Positions 25,998 to 35,882 are shown, counted from the first letter of the stretch. The stretch is 64,000 nucleotides of DNA from DATJLY01 sp963729295 (GCA_963729295.1 CAVSNJ010000025.1:248001-312000); one strand, 5' to 3'. Notes: generated by a model from the letters alone, not told the origin. A program made the numbers and translations.

Positions 25998-26848
25998 GGG
26001 CGAAGCTTAGCCTTTTGCTTCTTCGGCGGGTAGCGGGCGGTGACGGCGCAGCGTTGCAGGATATCGCGGTCCTCGCGCGGCAGGCGATAGCGCCGCCCGA
26101 ACTCGGCGAGGCGCGACCCCAAGGCCGGCAGCCGGAAATCCGGCACAGTCGGCACGAGCTGCACGAAATTGCCGCGCGGGCCCCGCTCGGCGACGAGGAA
26201 CGAGCGCGGCAGGTGCGGCATCACGCGGGCGATGCGCTGCAACGGCGTGCCGTCGAACTCGGCCCCGGTCCAGCCGCCGGCCCAGTTGACGCCGATGCAG
26301 CCGCCAGGCTTCAGGGCGGCGACGCAGTCGTCCCAGAAGCCGTCGCCGACGGGGGCGCCGCCGCCCGAATCGTAGAGATCGACCAGCACCGCATCGAATT
26401 CGCCGCGCCGTTCCGCGATCACGTCTTCGGCGTCGGCGCGCAGGATTTTCCCGCGCACGCGGAAATGCTCGCGCGCCAGCGCAATGACCGCCGGATCGCG
26501 CTCGACCGCGGTGATCGACGCCTCGGGCAGATAGGCTTCGAGATGGCGCAACATGGCGCCGCCGCCAAGGCCGAGGAGCAGCACCGAGTCGTGGCGCTCG
26601 GCCAGCGCGAGCGCGAGCAGCATCATGCGCTCATACGGAAAGACGAGCCGCTCGGGCTCGGCCAAATCCATGGCGGAATGCTCCATCACCTCGCGCGTCC
26701 GCCCGACCGTGCCGAGGAGCCGCACTTTCCGGCCACGCATCTCGGCCTCGATCACGAACAGCGACTGCACGCGCGTACGGCGATGCTCGAGGATGCGGCA
26801 CTCGTCCCCGTAATAGCGACTTACGATTTTTTGGAGCGGTTCCGGCAT
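25994..26848 (-). CDS. Spermidine synthase-like (polyamine aminopropyltransferase-fold) protein
   Basis: A 284-residue protein with a Rossmann methyltransferase/aminopropyltransferase core: SVLLLGLGGGAMLRHLEAYL, the acidic ITAVERDPAVIALARE, and FDAVLVDLYDSGG, the spermidine-synthase-like variant of the catalytic Asp region. Many bacteria carry such fused or short paralogues without known polyamine activity, and the usual gatekeeping loop is not obvious. The ATG at 26848 is preferred over TTG 26854. It is coupled through ATGA to the following small frameshifted gene. Confidence 0.82.
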   Translation of the reverse strand: MPEPLQKIVSRYYGDECRILEHRRTRVQSLFVIEAEMRGRKVRLLGTVGRTREVMEHSAMDLAEPERLVFPYERMMLLALALAERHDSVLLLGLGGGAMLRHLEAYLPEASITAVERDPAVIALAREHFRVRGKILRADAEDVIAERRGEFDAVLVDLYDSGGGAPVGDGFWDDCVAALKPGGCIGVNWAGGWTGAEFDGTPLQRIARVMPHLPRSFLVAERGPRGNFVQLVPTVPDFRLPALGSRLAEFGRRYRLPREDRDILQRCAVTARYPPKKQKAKLRP

Positions 26849-26911
26849 GAGCAAAAGTTTCGTCCGATGCTATACTCCAGGGCAAAGCACGGGTTCAACC
26901 GGGAGGGCGAC

Positions 26912-28105
26912 ATGGCGGCGAAAAACGATGCGCATTATGCGCGGGACGCGCTGACCGAGCGTGCGACATCTCTCCTGCCGCGGCTCAGGGAGCGTTCGGT
27001 GGCAACGAACCGCGCGCGCCAGGCCGCGCCCGAGACGCTCAAGGATTTCTGGGACAACGACCTCTGGTACCTCCTGAAGCCCAAGAAATTCGGCGGGCCG
27101 GAGGTGCGCGCCGATATCGTGTTCGGGATCGCCTCGGTGCTGTCGAAGGGCTGCGGCTCGGCCGCCTGGGTGTGGACGGTGATGGGCGTCCACGACCTTT
27201 TCATGGCCTATTTCGAAGAAAAGGCGCAGCAGGAATACTGGGCGAACGACCGAACCTTGAGCGCATCGAGCTTCGCGCCCTCGGGCCGCCTCACGCCGGC
27301 CCCGGGCGGCTACAAGCTCAGCGGCAAGTGGTCGTTTTGCAGCGGTATCGATCATGCGCAGTGGATGCTGCTCGCCGCGATCGCCGGGATGCTGAGCCAG
27401 GATCCGCCGATCCCGGACATCCGCTTCCTGCTCGTGCCGAAATCCGATGTGACGGTGATCGACGACTGGCACGTCATGGGCCTGTCCGGCACCGGCAGCA
27501 AGAGCTGCGCCTGCGAGGATTTGTTCGTGCCCGAGCACCGCATGGTGCGGAACTCCGACTTCATGACCGGGACGACGCCGGGCACTAAAATCCACCCGGC
27601 GCCGCTCTATAAGGCGCCCGTATGGGCTCTCTTTCCGTTCTGCATCTCCTCGGCGGCGCCCGGCATGGCGAAGGGGGCGTGCGAGGCCTTCATCGAGGAG
27701 ATGAAGACGCGCGCCTCGAAATCCGACCATTCGGCGCTGGCGCGGAAGGCGAACGTGCAGCTTCGCCTCGCCGAAGCGTCGGCCTTGGCGGACGCGGCCG
27801 AGCTGCTCTACACGCGCTCGCTCACGGAGACGATCGACAAGGCCATGGCGGGCGCGACGATGTCGCTCGAGTTTCGCGTGCGCAGCCGGCGCGACCAAGG
27901 CTATGCCGTGCAGCTCGCGAAACGCGCGACCGAGATTCTGCTCGGCGCGCAAGGCGGCGGCGGCATCTTCGAGCAGGGCCCGGTGCAGCGCGCGCTGCGC
28001 GACCTCACGGCGCTTTCGGGCCATATCGTCGCCGGATGGGACATGCCGGCTATCAATTACGGCCAGGTGATGCTCGGCGGGCCGCCGTCCGACCCGTTCT
28101 TCTGA
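26912..28105 (+). CDS. Acyl-CoA-dehydrogenase-fold flavin monooxygenase (HsaA/HpaB-C2-like)
   Basis: A 397-residue member of the acyl-CoA dehydrogenase superfamily, in the group D flavin monooxygenase branch (HsaA, DszC, C2-hydroxyphenylacetate hydroxylase). The features are an N-terminal helical domain with LRERSVATNRARQ and CGSAAWVWTVMGVHDLF, the flavin-binding LSGKWSFCSGIDHAQWMLL, DDWHVMGLSGTGSKSC, and the C-terminal LGAQGGGGIFEQGPVQRALRD. Such enzymes use reduced flavin from a separate reductase to hydroxylate aromatic or hetero-aromatic compounds. No reductase gene is adjacent. The start at 26912 follows GGGAGG; a TATACT -10 lies at 26871. Confidence 0.87.
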   Translation: MAAKNDAHYARDALTERATSLLPRLRERSVATNRARQAAPETLKDFWDNDLWYLLKPKKFGGPEVRADIVFGIASVLSKGCGSAAWVWTVMGVHDLFMAYFEEKAQQEYWANDRTLSASSFAPSGRLTPAPGGYKLSGKWSFCSGIDHAQWMLLAAIAGMLSQDPPIPDIRFLLVPKSDVTVIDDWHVMGLSGTGSKSCACEDLFVPEHRMVRNSDFMTGTTPGTKIHPAPLYKAPVWALFPFCISSAAPGMAKGACEAFIEEMKTRASKSDHSALARKANVQLRLAEASALADAAELLYTRSLTETIDKAMAGATMSLEFRVRSRRDQGYAVQLAKRATEILLGAQGGGGIFEQGPVQRALRDLTALSGHIVAGWDMPAINYGQVMLGGPPSDPFF

Positions 28106-28162
28106 GCCGCGCGCGCCGCTTTGCCGTCGTACTTCGCTCTCACGTAAAAAAAGGGGAGACAC

Positions 28163-29451
<1,289 letters not shown>

Positions 29452-29455
<4 letters not shown>

Positions 29456-29590
29456 AGTCCGGTCCAGTCATTTTGAATCGTCGTTCCCGCGCACGCGGGA
29501 ACCCAGGGCGAGCGACGTACCGTTGCCCTGGGCCCCCGCTTTCGCGGGGGCGACGGAAGGATGTTTCAACCTGAATGGATCGAACTCTAG
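29452..29590. repeat. Palindromic element A, copy 1 (complete, CTAG-bounded)
   Basis: A 139-bp element bounded by CTAG at both ends (29452-29455 and 29587-29590). The outer about 25 bases are imperfect inverted repeats (CTAGAGTCCGGTCCAGTCA on the left; the complement CTAGAGTTCGATCCATTCA on the right). Inside are three stems: GTTCCCGCG/CGCGGGAAC (29483-29502), CCCAGGGC/GCCCTGGG (29502-29532) and CCCCCGC/GCGGGGG (29533-29550). The left CTAG holds the metY stop and the right CTAG holds the stop of the convergent MFS gene. It probably also works as a bidirectional terminator. No coding capacity. Confidence 0.92.
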
Positions 29591-31038
29591 GGCGCGGGCT
29601 TGCCCGCGCGGTGGCCGCTCATCAGCGCGCCATCGGCCGGCGTCAGGCGCACGAACGACAGCATCGCCGCCAGGGGGAACAGCACCATCACGAGAAAGAC
29701 CGCGGCGAAGTCGATTTGCGGCGGGCTGTCCGCCTGTCCGGCGAAGATGCCGAGGAGCGTCGCGCTGATGGCGATGCCGAAACTGTTCGAGAGCTGCTGC
29801 ATAACGCTCGAGAGGCTCGAGCCGGGGCTGATGCGCGCGCCCGCCAGATCGGCGTAGCCGAGGCTCGACAGCGCCGTGTACATGAGCGAGCGGAAGAAGC
29901 CGAGCAGCAGCAGCAGCGCGGCGAGCGCCCAATAGGGCGTCGAGCCGGTGATGAGCGCGAGGCTCATCATCAGCGCCGCGACGATCGCGCCATTGAGCAA
30001 AAGGACCCTGCGAAAGCCGTGAGCGCGCAGGATGCGCGGCGTGACGATGCGCATGCCGACCGACGAGACGGCGGTCAACGAGGTGAAGAGGCCCGACTTG
30101 AAGGCCGAGAATCCGAGCGCGAGCTGCAGCAGGAGCGGCAGCAGGAACGGCGTCGAGCCATAGCCGATGCGGCATAAGGTGCCGCCGACATTGCCGATGC
30201 GGAACGTCCGGATCGAGAAGAGGGTGAGATCGATGACCGGGTCGTGCGTGCGTTGCGCGTAGAACCAGTACGCGCCGAGGAACCCCGCGGCGAGCGCGAC
30301 GATCAGGAGCTCGACCGCGTTCGATACATGCGCGCGGCCTGCGAATTCGAGCGCGAGCTGGGTCGAGGCCAGGCCGATGGCGACGAGCACGAAGCCGGGG
30401 ACATCGAAGCGCGCGAGATTCTTCTCGCGGAAATTGTCGAAGTAGCGCACCGCCAGCGCGATGCCGAGGAATCCGACCGGCACGTTGATGTAGAAAATCC
30501 AGCGCCACGACGCATAGGTCGTGAGGAAGCCGCCGACCAAGGGCCCGAGCGCCGGGCCGATCATCGCCGGCATCATCACGTAGCCCATCGCCACCACGAC
30601 CTGGCTGCGCGGGAAGGATTTCAGCATGACGAGCCGGCCCACCGGGTTCATGAGTGCGCCGCCGACGCCTTGCAGGACGCGCATGGCGACCAGCATCCCG
30701 AGCGAGTTCGACGCGCCGCACAGCGCCGACGAAACGGTGAAGACCGCGACCGCCGCGCCAAAGACGGTGCGCGCGCCGAACCGGTCGGCGATCCAGCCGC
30801 TCACCGGAATGAAGACGGCGAGGCTCAGAAGATATGACGTGATGGCGAGATTGAGTCTGAGCGGACTTTCGCCGAGGCTCGCCGCGATCTGCGGCAAGGA
30901 CGTCGCGATGATGGTCTGGTCGAGGCTCTCCATGAAGAGCGAGCAGGCGCAAACGAGCGGGATGAGGAGCCTGAGCCGCGGCTCCTCCTCGGTGCGGAAG
31001 ATCGGTTCCTGCCGTATCTCCGGCCGCGCCTCGTCCAA
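29587..31038 (-). CDS. MFS multidrug exporter, DHA2 (EmrB/QacA) family
   Basis: A proton-driven inner-membrane exporter of 483 residues with about 14 hydrophobic segments. Typical motifs are LDQTIIATSLPQIA after TM1 (DHA2 motif D1), GWIADRFGARTVF (motif A) after TM2, RVLQGVGGAL (motif B) and GPALGPLVGGFL (antiporter motif C). The start is TTG at 31038, with GAGG at good spacing; no ATG is suitably placed. No EmrA-type adaptor is adjacent. It is convergent with metY and divergent from paaK. Confidence 0.93.
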   Translation of the reverse strand: MDEARPEIRQEPIFRTEEEPRLRLLIPLVCACSLFMESLDQTIIATSLPQIAASLGESPLRLNLAITSYLLSLAVFIPVSGWIADRFGARTVFGAAVAVFTVSSALCGASNSLGMLVAMRVLQGVGGALMNPVGRLVMLKSFPRSQVVVAMGYVMMPAMIGPALGPLVGGFLTTYASWRWIFYINVPVGFLGIALAVRYFDNFREKNLARFDVPGFVLVAIGLASTQLALEFAGRAHVSNAVELLIVALAAGFLGAYWFYAQRTHDPVIDLTLFSIRTFRIGNVGGTLCRIGYGSTPFLLPLLLQLALGFSAFKSGLFTSLTAVSSVGMRIVTPRILRAHGFRRVLLLNGAIVAALMMSLALITGSTPYWALAALLLLLGFFRSLMYTALSSLGYADLAGARISPGSSLSSVMQQLSNSFGIAISATLLGIFAGQADSPPQIDFAAVFLVMVLFPLAAMLSFVRLTPADGALMSGHRAGKPAP

Positions 31039-31067
31039 GATGGTGCCTCGCCCCCGTCAGCAAAATG

Positions 31068-31096
31068 CGTCGCTCCCGCGAAATGCGGGGACGACG
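31068..31096. repeat. Solo hairpin related to element A
   Basis: CGTCG-C-TCCCGC, loop GAAAT, GCGGGG-A-CGACG: one imperfect stem resembling the CGTCG-(G/C)-rich hairpin of element A, without the rest of the element. Unlike the other copies it lies between divergent starts, upstream of paaK and the MFS gene. Confidence 0.55.
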
Positions 31097-31140
31097 ACAA
31101 GGATTGCGATCCGGATTAGCATGACGGCGGGGAGGATGAC

Positions 31141-32460
31141 ATGGGCAAGCGCTTCGGCCACGCGCCGCCACGGAACGAGCTCGAGGCGATCGAGTTCGCC
31201 TCGCGCGACGAGCTTCACGCCTTGCAGCTCGCGCGGCTCAAGACGACGCTCGCGCATGCTTATGCGAACGTGCCGCATTACCGGCAGAAATTCGCGACGG
31301 CGCAAATCCATCCCGACGATGTGCGCGAGCTCGCAGACATCCGGAAATTCCCGTTCACCACCAAGGACGATCTGCGCGCCAACTATCCCTTCGGCCTCTT
31401 CGCCGTGCCGCAGGCGCGCATCAACCGCATCCACGCCTCGTCGGGCACGACGGGGAAGCCCACGGTCGTCGGCTACACGGCGCGCGACCTCGACATCTGG
31501 TCCGATCTCATGGCGCGCAGCATCCGCGCCGCCGGCGGGCGCGCCGGCATGAAGGTGCATGTCGCCTACGGCTATGGCCTCTTCACCGGCGGGCTCGGCG
31601 CGCATTACGGCGCCGAGCGGCTCAACTGCACCGTGATCCCCGTCTCGGGCGGCATGACCGAGCGGCAGGTGCGCCTCATCGCCGATTTCGCGCCCGAGAT
31701 CATCATGGTGACTCCGTCCTACATGCTGGCGATCCTGGACGAGTATCGCGCCCAGAAACTCGACCCGCGCGCATCCTCGCTCGAGATCGGCATCCTCGGT
31801 GCCGAGCCCTGGACCAACGCGATGCGCGCCGAAATCGAGGACGCGTTCGACATGGACGCCGTCGATATGTACGGCCTCTCCGAGGTGATCGGCCCGGGCG
31901 TCGCCCAGGAGTGCGTCGAGACGAAGGACGGGCTCCATGTCTGGGAGGATCATTTTTTCCCCGAGATCGTCGATCCGGCGACGGGCCGCGCGCTCCCCGA
32001 CGGCGAGCGCGGCGAGCTGGTGCTGACCTCGCTGACCAAGGAGGCGATGCCGGTCGTGCGCTATCGCACGCGCGACCTGACGCGGCTGCTGCCCGGCACG
32101 GCGCGCACCATGCGGCGCATCGAGAAGATCACCGGCCGCAGCGACGACATGATCATCCTGCGCGGCGTCAACGTCTTTCCGACGCAGATCGAGGAGCTGA
32201 TCCTCGAAGACCGCCGGCTTGCGCCGCATTTCGTGCTCGAGGTGACGCGCGAGGGCCGGCTCGATGCGATGCGCGTCAAGGTCGAGGCGCGCGTCGATTC
32301 GGCCGAGCCTGCCGCGCGGGGCGCGGCGGCGGAAAATCTCGCGCACCGGATCAAGGCGCTCATCGGCATCAGCGTCGAGGTTTCCGCCGAGGCCCCCGGC
32401 GCGATCGAGCGCTCGGCCGGCAAGGCGAGGCGCGTCGTCGATCTCAGGCCGAAGCGCTGA
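31141..32460 (+). CDS. paaK: Phenylacetate-CoA ligase
   Basis: Activates phenylacetate or a related aryl acid with ATP and CoA. It has 439 residues, the usual PaaK length, much shorter than acyl-CoA synthetases. The phosphate-binding motif is HASSGTTGKPTVV (about 98-110), followed by AYGYGLFTGGLGAHYGAE, MYGLSEVIGPGVAQEC, YRTRDLT and GRSDDMIILRGVNVFP. None of the other paa genes (ring epoxidase paaABCDE, paaZ, paaG) are in the window. The gene instead meets the DpgC-like gene tail to tail (zero bases between stops), so an alternative fate of the aryl-acetyl-CoA is suggested. Confidence 0.94.
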   Translation: MGKRFGHAPPRNELEAIEFASRDELHALQLARLKTTLAHAYANVPHYRQKFATAQIHPDDVRELADIRKFPFTTKDDLRANYPFGLFAVPQARINRIHASSGTTGKPTVVGYTARDLDIWSDLMARSIRAAGGRAGMKVHVAYGYGLFTGGLGAHYGAERLNCTVIPVSGGMTERQVRLIADFAPEIIMVTPSYMLAILDEYRAQKLDPRASSLEIGILGAEPWTNAMRAEIEDAFDMDAVDMYGLSEVIGPGVAQECVETKDGLHVWEDHFFPEIVDPATGRALPDGERGELVLTSLTKEAMPVVRYRTRDLTRLLPGTARTMRRIEKITGRSDDMIILRGVNVFPTQIEELILEDRRLAPHFVLEVTREGRLDAMRVKVEARVDSAEPAARGAAAENLAHRIKALIGISVEVSAEAPGAIERSAGKARRVVDLRPKR

Positions 32461-33834
32461 CTATTCCTTGCGCTGCGCCGCGTTCCAGTTGCGCTCGAGA
32501 TTGGCGATGAGCGCCGGGCTGAAATGGCAGAGCGCCTGCTCCCTGGCATAGACGGCCATGTAGCGGCGGAAGAGGTCGAGCGGCTCGAGCGCCACGCGCA
32601 GCGCGCGGCGGTTGCCGGCGGCGGAGACGACGCCCGACTGGGTGAAATCGGCGACGACCCGGTCTATTTCTGCCGTCATTTCTCCGGAAGCGACCACTTT
32701 GTCGCAGATGAGGCGGCCCTCGGCGCTGTCGCAGTCGAAGCGGCGCTCCATCAGGATCGCCTGGCGCGCGAGGCGGTCGCCGGTGAAGCGCGCGAGGCGC
32801 AAATTGGCGGCGCCGGGGATGATGCCTTCCTTGCGCGCCGGCAAGGTCATATAGGCATCGCTTGCGGCCACGACATGGTCCATCGCCAGGAGAAGCTGGC
32901 AGCCGCCGCCGATCGCGAAGGCATCGACCGCGGCGAGCCACGGCTTCTCGATCGTGCCGCCCGCGAGCTCGTCCGGGCTTTTGTCCGCCAGCGCCACGCC
33001 GCGGCAGAATTTGTTGACGACCCCCATGTCGCGCTTCAGGAACCACACGAACGAGATCTTGCCGCGATAGAGATGCGTCAAGTTGATGCCGGCGTTGAAG
33101 ACGCGGCGGCCGCGCCATTTCGGATGCGGCACTTCGGCGCCGCGCAGGACGGCGATGTCGCTTCCGGGATCGAGCGTCGCCACATCGACCGCGCCTTCGA
33201 GCGCGTCGAGCGTCGTCTCGTCCTCGGCGTTCAAGAAGCGCGGGTTGTTCATCGTCACGTGCACCGCGCGGCCGCGCCGCTCGACCAGCGCCGTGCCGAG
33301 ATCGAGCCGGCCGGTGGCCGCGAACTCGCGCGCACGCTCGTGCGAGTCCTCACGCGGCAGCAGCATCGCGTGGCAGAGATGCAGTCCCGCCTCGGGAGCG
33401 GCAAGGAAGGCACTCAGCAGGATCCCGTGATCGATCTCGATGCCGTCCTTCTCGCTCTGGAGCAGCCCGCTTTCGGCGGCGAGCTCGGCGGCGGACGGCG
33501 CCAGGCCCGGGACGCGGCGCGCGGCCTCGTGCACCAGCTCCTCGACGCGGATGAAGCGCGTGCGCGACGCGGTTAGGTCGTCATAGAGGGCGCTGGCGTG
33601 GCGCGCGAGATAGCGCTCGCGCGCGGCGCGGCCGGCGGCAAGGACGAGCGCCGCGGTCGCCGCCTCGGCGGCGTTGCGCCGCGGCTTCGCCGGAAGCTCG
33701 GCGAGAAGAACCTGGCCGTCGCGCCAAAAACGCGAGAAGCGCGCCTCGTCCTCGGCCCGCGCGCCGCCCGCCTTGGGCGCCGCATCCGCCCAGACGCGCG
33801 CTTGGCTCGGGGCGGCGGCGGCGGCGGCGCTCAT
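32461..33834 (-). CDS. DpgC-like cofactor-independent aryl-acetyl-CoA dioxygenase (crotonase fold)
   Basis: A 457-residue crotonase-superfamily protein with a long N-terminal helical domain (about 170 residues), the architecture of DpgC, which uses O2 without metal or cofactor to convert 3,5-dihydroxyphenylacetyl-CoA into the arylglyoxylate and CoA. Distinctive shared blocks are RGRRVFNAGINLTHLYRG (about 241-258), IEKPWLAAVDAFAIGGGCQL (about 295-314, oxyanion-hole loop) and KEGIIPGAANLRLARFTG (about 335-352). Ordinary enoyl-CoA hydratases are about 260 residues and lack these. The family call rests on recalled similarity to the glycopeptide-cluster enzyme. The start overlaps the upstream binding-protein stop by ATGA. 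The aryl substrate is unknown. Confidence 0.82.
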   Translation of the reverse strand: MSAAAAAAPSQARVWADAAPKAGGARAEDEARFSRFWRDGQVLLAELPAKPRRNAAEAATAALVLAAGRAARERYLARHASALYDDLTASRTRFIRVEELVHEAARRVPGLAPSAAELAAESGLLQSEKDGIEIDHGILLSAFLAAPEAGLHLCHAMLLPREDSHERAREFAATGRLDLGTALVERRGRAVHVTMNNPRFLNAEDETTLDALEGAVDVATLDPGSDIAVLRGAEVPHPKWRGRRVFNAGINLTHLYRGKISFVWFLKRDMGVVNKFCRGVALADKSPDELAGGTIEKPWLAAVDAFAIGGGCQLLLAMDHVVAASDAYMTLPARKEGIIPGAANLRLARFTGDRLARQAILMERRFDCDSAEGRLICDKVVASGEMTAEIDRVVADFTQSGVVSAAGNRRALRVALEPLDLFRRYMAVYAREQALCHFSPALIANLERNWNAAQRKE

Positions 33835-34832
33835 CGCGCCTTCTTCGCCGCCTCCTCGACGAAGGAGAGGTCGGCGAGTTTCTTGGCGTCGAGGTCGCCC
33901 TTCAGGAAGCCCAGGCTGCGCTGCAATTCGATATTGCCCTGGAGCGCCGGCAGGTCGGGATTGCCGTTGGGGTCGTGGTAGAAATCGCCGCCCTTGGTGA
34001 AGAGCCAGCCCTGATAGAGCGCCGCCGGCGCCTTGGTGTAGTCGGAGACGATCTTCACCACCTCGTCGTGGTGGGCCGGGTCGGAATACCAATGCAGCGC
34101 GCGCAGCGAATCCTCGAGGTAATCGACCACCGCCTGCTTGTTCTTCTGCAAGAAGCCTTCGCGCGCGGTGTCGATGATCATTTCCGAGCGGCCGATCGCC
34201 TCCTTCTGCGTGAAGAGCGTGCGGGCGATCGAGCGCAGGCCGGGATCGGCGGTGAACGGGCGCACGCCGCTGATGAGGTCGACCTTGTGCTCCTGGAGCA
34301 TCGCCTTCATGTTCGGAAACGCGCCTTCGACGAAGGTCACGTTCTTCTTGTCCACGAGCCCGTGCTTCTTGAGCATGGCGCGCATCGCCATGTCGACGGC
34401 GCTGCCGGCGCCGTTCGAGACCACGATCTTGCCCTTCAAATCCTCGACGGTTTTGATCGGCGAATCCTTCAGCACCATGTATTCGTTGGTGTAGTAGCCG
34501 GTCACTCCGTCCTGGAACACGTCGGCGATGATGCGCAGGTCGCTCATCCCGGCGTTCTGCACCGCGAGCGAGAGCGTCGAGAAGGCAAGCGGCGCGATGT
34601 CGATCTCGCCCGCGGCGAGCGCGGTGATCATCGGCGGCGTGCCCTGGAAGCGGATCGTGTCGAGCGTGTAGCTCTGGCCCTCGTGCTTGGCGATGCCGGA
34701 TTTGTCGAACATGAGGAGCGGCGAATCCGCGCCCGGCACGACATAGCCGATGCGCAGCTTCACCGGATCGGCCGCGGCGCTGCCGATCGAGAGCGCGCCA
34801 AGCGCCAAGGCCACGACGACGATCCGCTTCAT
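33831..34832 (-). CDS. NMT1/SsuA-type ABC substrate-binding protein
   Basis: A periplasmic binding protein of 333 residues: a signal peptide ending AAA before DPV, then the type-II binding fold (LRIGYVVPGADSPLLMF, ALAAGEIDIAPLAFSTLSLA, DLKGKIVVSNGAGSAVDMAM). Relatives bind alkanesulfonates, taurine, nitrate, aromatics or thiamine precursors. No permease or ATPase gene is adjacent, so it must borrow a transporter encoded elsewhere. The start at 34832 gives the signal peptide. ATGA overlap with the DpgC-like gene implies that uptake and attack of the same aryl compound are coupled, which is inference. Confidence 0.88.
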   Translation of the reverse strand: MKRIVVVALALGALSIGSAAADPVKLRIGYVVPGADSPLLMFDKSGIAKHEGQSYTLDTIRFQGTPPMITALAAGEIDIAPLAFSTLSLAVQNAGMSDLRIIADVFQDGVTGYYTNEYMVLKDSPIKTVEDLKGKIVVSNGAGSAVDMAMRAMLKKHGLVDKKNVTFVEGAFPNMKAMLQEHKVDLISGVRPFTADPGLRSIARTLFTQKEAIGRSEMIIDTAREGFLQKNKQAVVDYLEDSLRALHWYSDPAHHDEVVKIVSDYTKAPAALYQGWLFTKGGDFYHDPNGNPDLPALQGNIELQRSLGFLKGDLDAKKLADLSFVEEAAKKAR

Positions 34833-34970
34833 CGGTTTTCTCCCTGCCGTTTTTCGCCTGTCGTGGACGCCGGGAATCAGCCCCGGGCGCGACGGGTCGA
34901 GGAACCTATAGAGCATCGGTGGCGCCGAGAGAATCCTGTTATCATGGGCTTAGAAAACGGGAGGCATGGC

Positions 34971-35714
34971 GTGACGGACTCGCTGGGGCACCGGGCCAAG
35001 TTCGGCGTGCTCGTTCCGTCGACCAACACCTCGGTGCAGCCCGAATTCGACGCCATGCGGGTGAAGGGCGTCACCAATCACGTGAGCCGCATCCGCATCC
35101 CCAACATGGCGCTCGAGAACGACGACGATTTCGCGCGCCTCGTCGGTCACATCGCCGCGGGCCAGATCGAGGCGGTCGACAGCGTCATGACGGCCGAGCC
35201 CGACCGCATCGTGCTCGGCATTTCGGTCGAGACGTTCTGGGGCGGCTACGAGATTTCGCGCAGGCTCAAGGCCGAGATCGAGGCGCATACGGGCCTGCCG
35301 GTATCAATGGGCGCCGAGGCGAGCGAGCTGGCGCTGAAGCGGCATGGCGCCAAGCGCATCGGCGTGGTCACGCCCTATTGGCCGGTCGGCGACAAGAACG
35401 TCGCGCAGTTCTTCGCCGAGGCCGGGTTCGAGGTGGTGAAGATCGTCGGGCTGAAATGCCGGAGCCCGGTGCTGATCGCGCATGTGAGCGAGGACGAGCT
35501 CGACGAGGCCCTGACATCGGCGGATGGGCCCGACATCGACGCCGTGATCCAGGTCGGCACGAACCTGGCGATGGCGCGGCTCGCGCCCGCGGCGGCGCGG
35601 CGGCTCGGCAAGCCGGTCGTCGCCATCAACACGGCGATCTATTGGCATGCGCTGCGCGCGTCGGGGATCGACGATAAGATCGCCGGGTTCGGACCGCTGC
35701 TCGAGGCATTTTGA
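34971..35714 (+). CDS. Asp/Glu-racemase superfamily protein (maleate isomerase / arylmalonate decarboxylase-like)
   Basis: A 247-residue protein with the family's repeated alpha/beta halves: AKFGVLVPSTNTSVQPEF at the start and KRIGVVTPYWPVGDKNV in the middle. In maleate isomerase and arylmalonate decarboxylase one or two catalytic Cys lie at the ends of central strands. Here those places read VLGISVETFWGG (Ser85) and IQVGTNLAM (Gly195), and the single Cys (173) is elsewhere. The chemistry is therefore uncertain. The GTG at 34971 is chosen because GGGAGG lies at ideal spacing; an ATG at 34944 lacks one. It is divergent from the binding-protein/DpgC operon. An arylmalonate role would fit the neighbours but is speculative. 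Confidence 0.8.
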   Translation: MTDSLGHRAKFGVLVPSTNTSVQPEFDAMRVKGVTNHVSRIRIPNMALENDDDFARLVGHIAAGQIEAVDSVMTAEPDRIVLGISVETFWGGYEISRRLKAEIEAHTGLPVSMGAEASELALKRHGAKRIGVVTPYWPVGDKNVAQFFAEAGFEVVKIVGLKCRSPVLIAHVSEDELDEALTSADGPDIDAVIQVGTNLAMARLAPAAARRLGKPVVAINTAIYWHALRASGIDDKIAGFGPLLEAF

Positions 35715-35715
35715 C

Positions 35716-35877
35716 ATGAAGGCGATGCGCATCCACCGCACCGGCGTCACCGGACTATCGAGGGGGGGCCGGGTGGTCTATTCCGGCCGGTTCGGGGCCT
35801 ATTGCGAGGCGCGGCCGGCCAAGGCGAACCGCGTCGCGCGCATCCCCGCCGCCCCGAGCGTTCCGCCGGTCGGGTAA
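35716..35877 (+). pseudogene. Remnant of a quinone oxidoreductase gene with internal deletion
   Basis: The frame starts MKAMRIHRTG, the typical N-terminus of NADPH:quinone reductases, then jumps directly to VTGLSRGGRVVYSGRFGAY and ARPAKANRVARIPAA. In intact relatives that segment occurs some 80-110 residues into the protein (VGDRVVY-GPLGAYAE, then RLVRLP). It then stops at 35877. About 65 residues in the middle and all of the nucleotide domain are missing. It begins 1 base after the racemase-family stop and 5 bases before the aldolase start. It could still be translated as a 53-residue peptide, but no function is expected. Confidence 0.72.
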
Positions 35878-35882
35878 AGATC

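Noticed and set aside
28106..28162. SAM riboswitch before metY
   Set aside because: Only 57 bases are available and I see no SAM-II-like pseudoknot elements.
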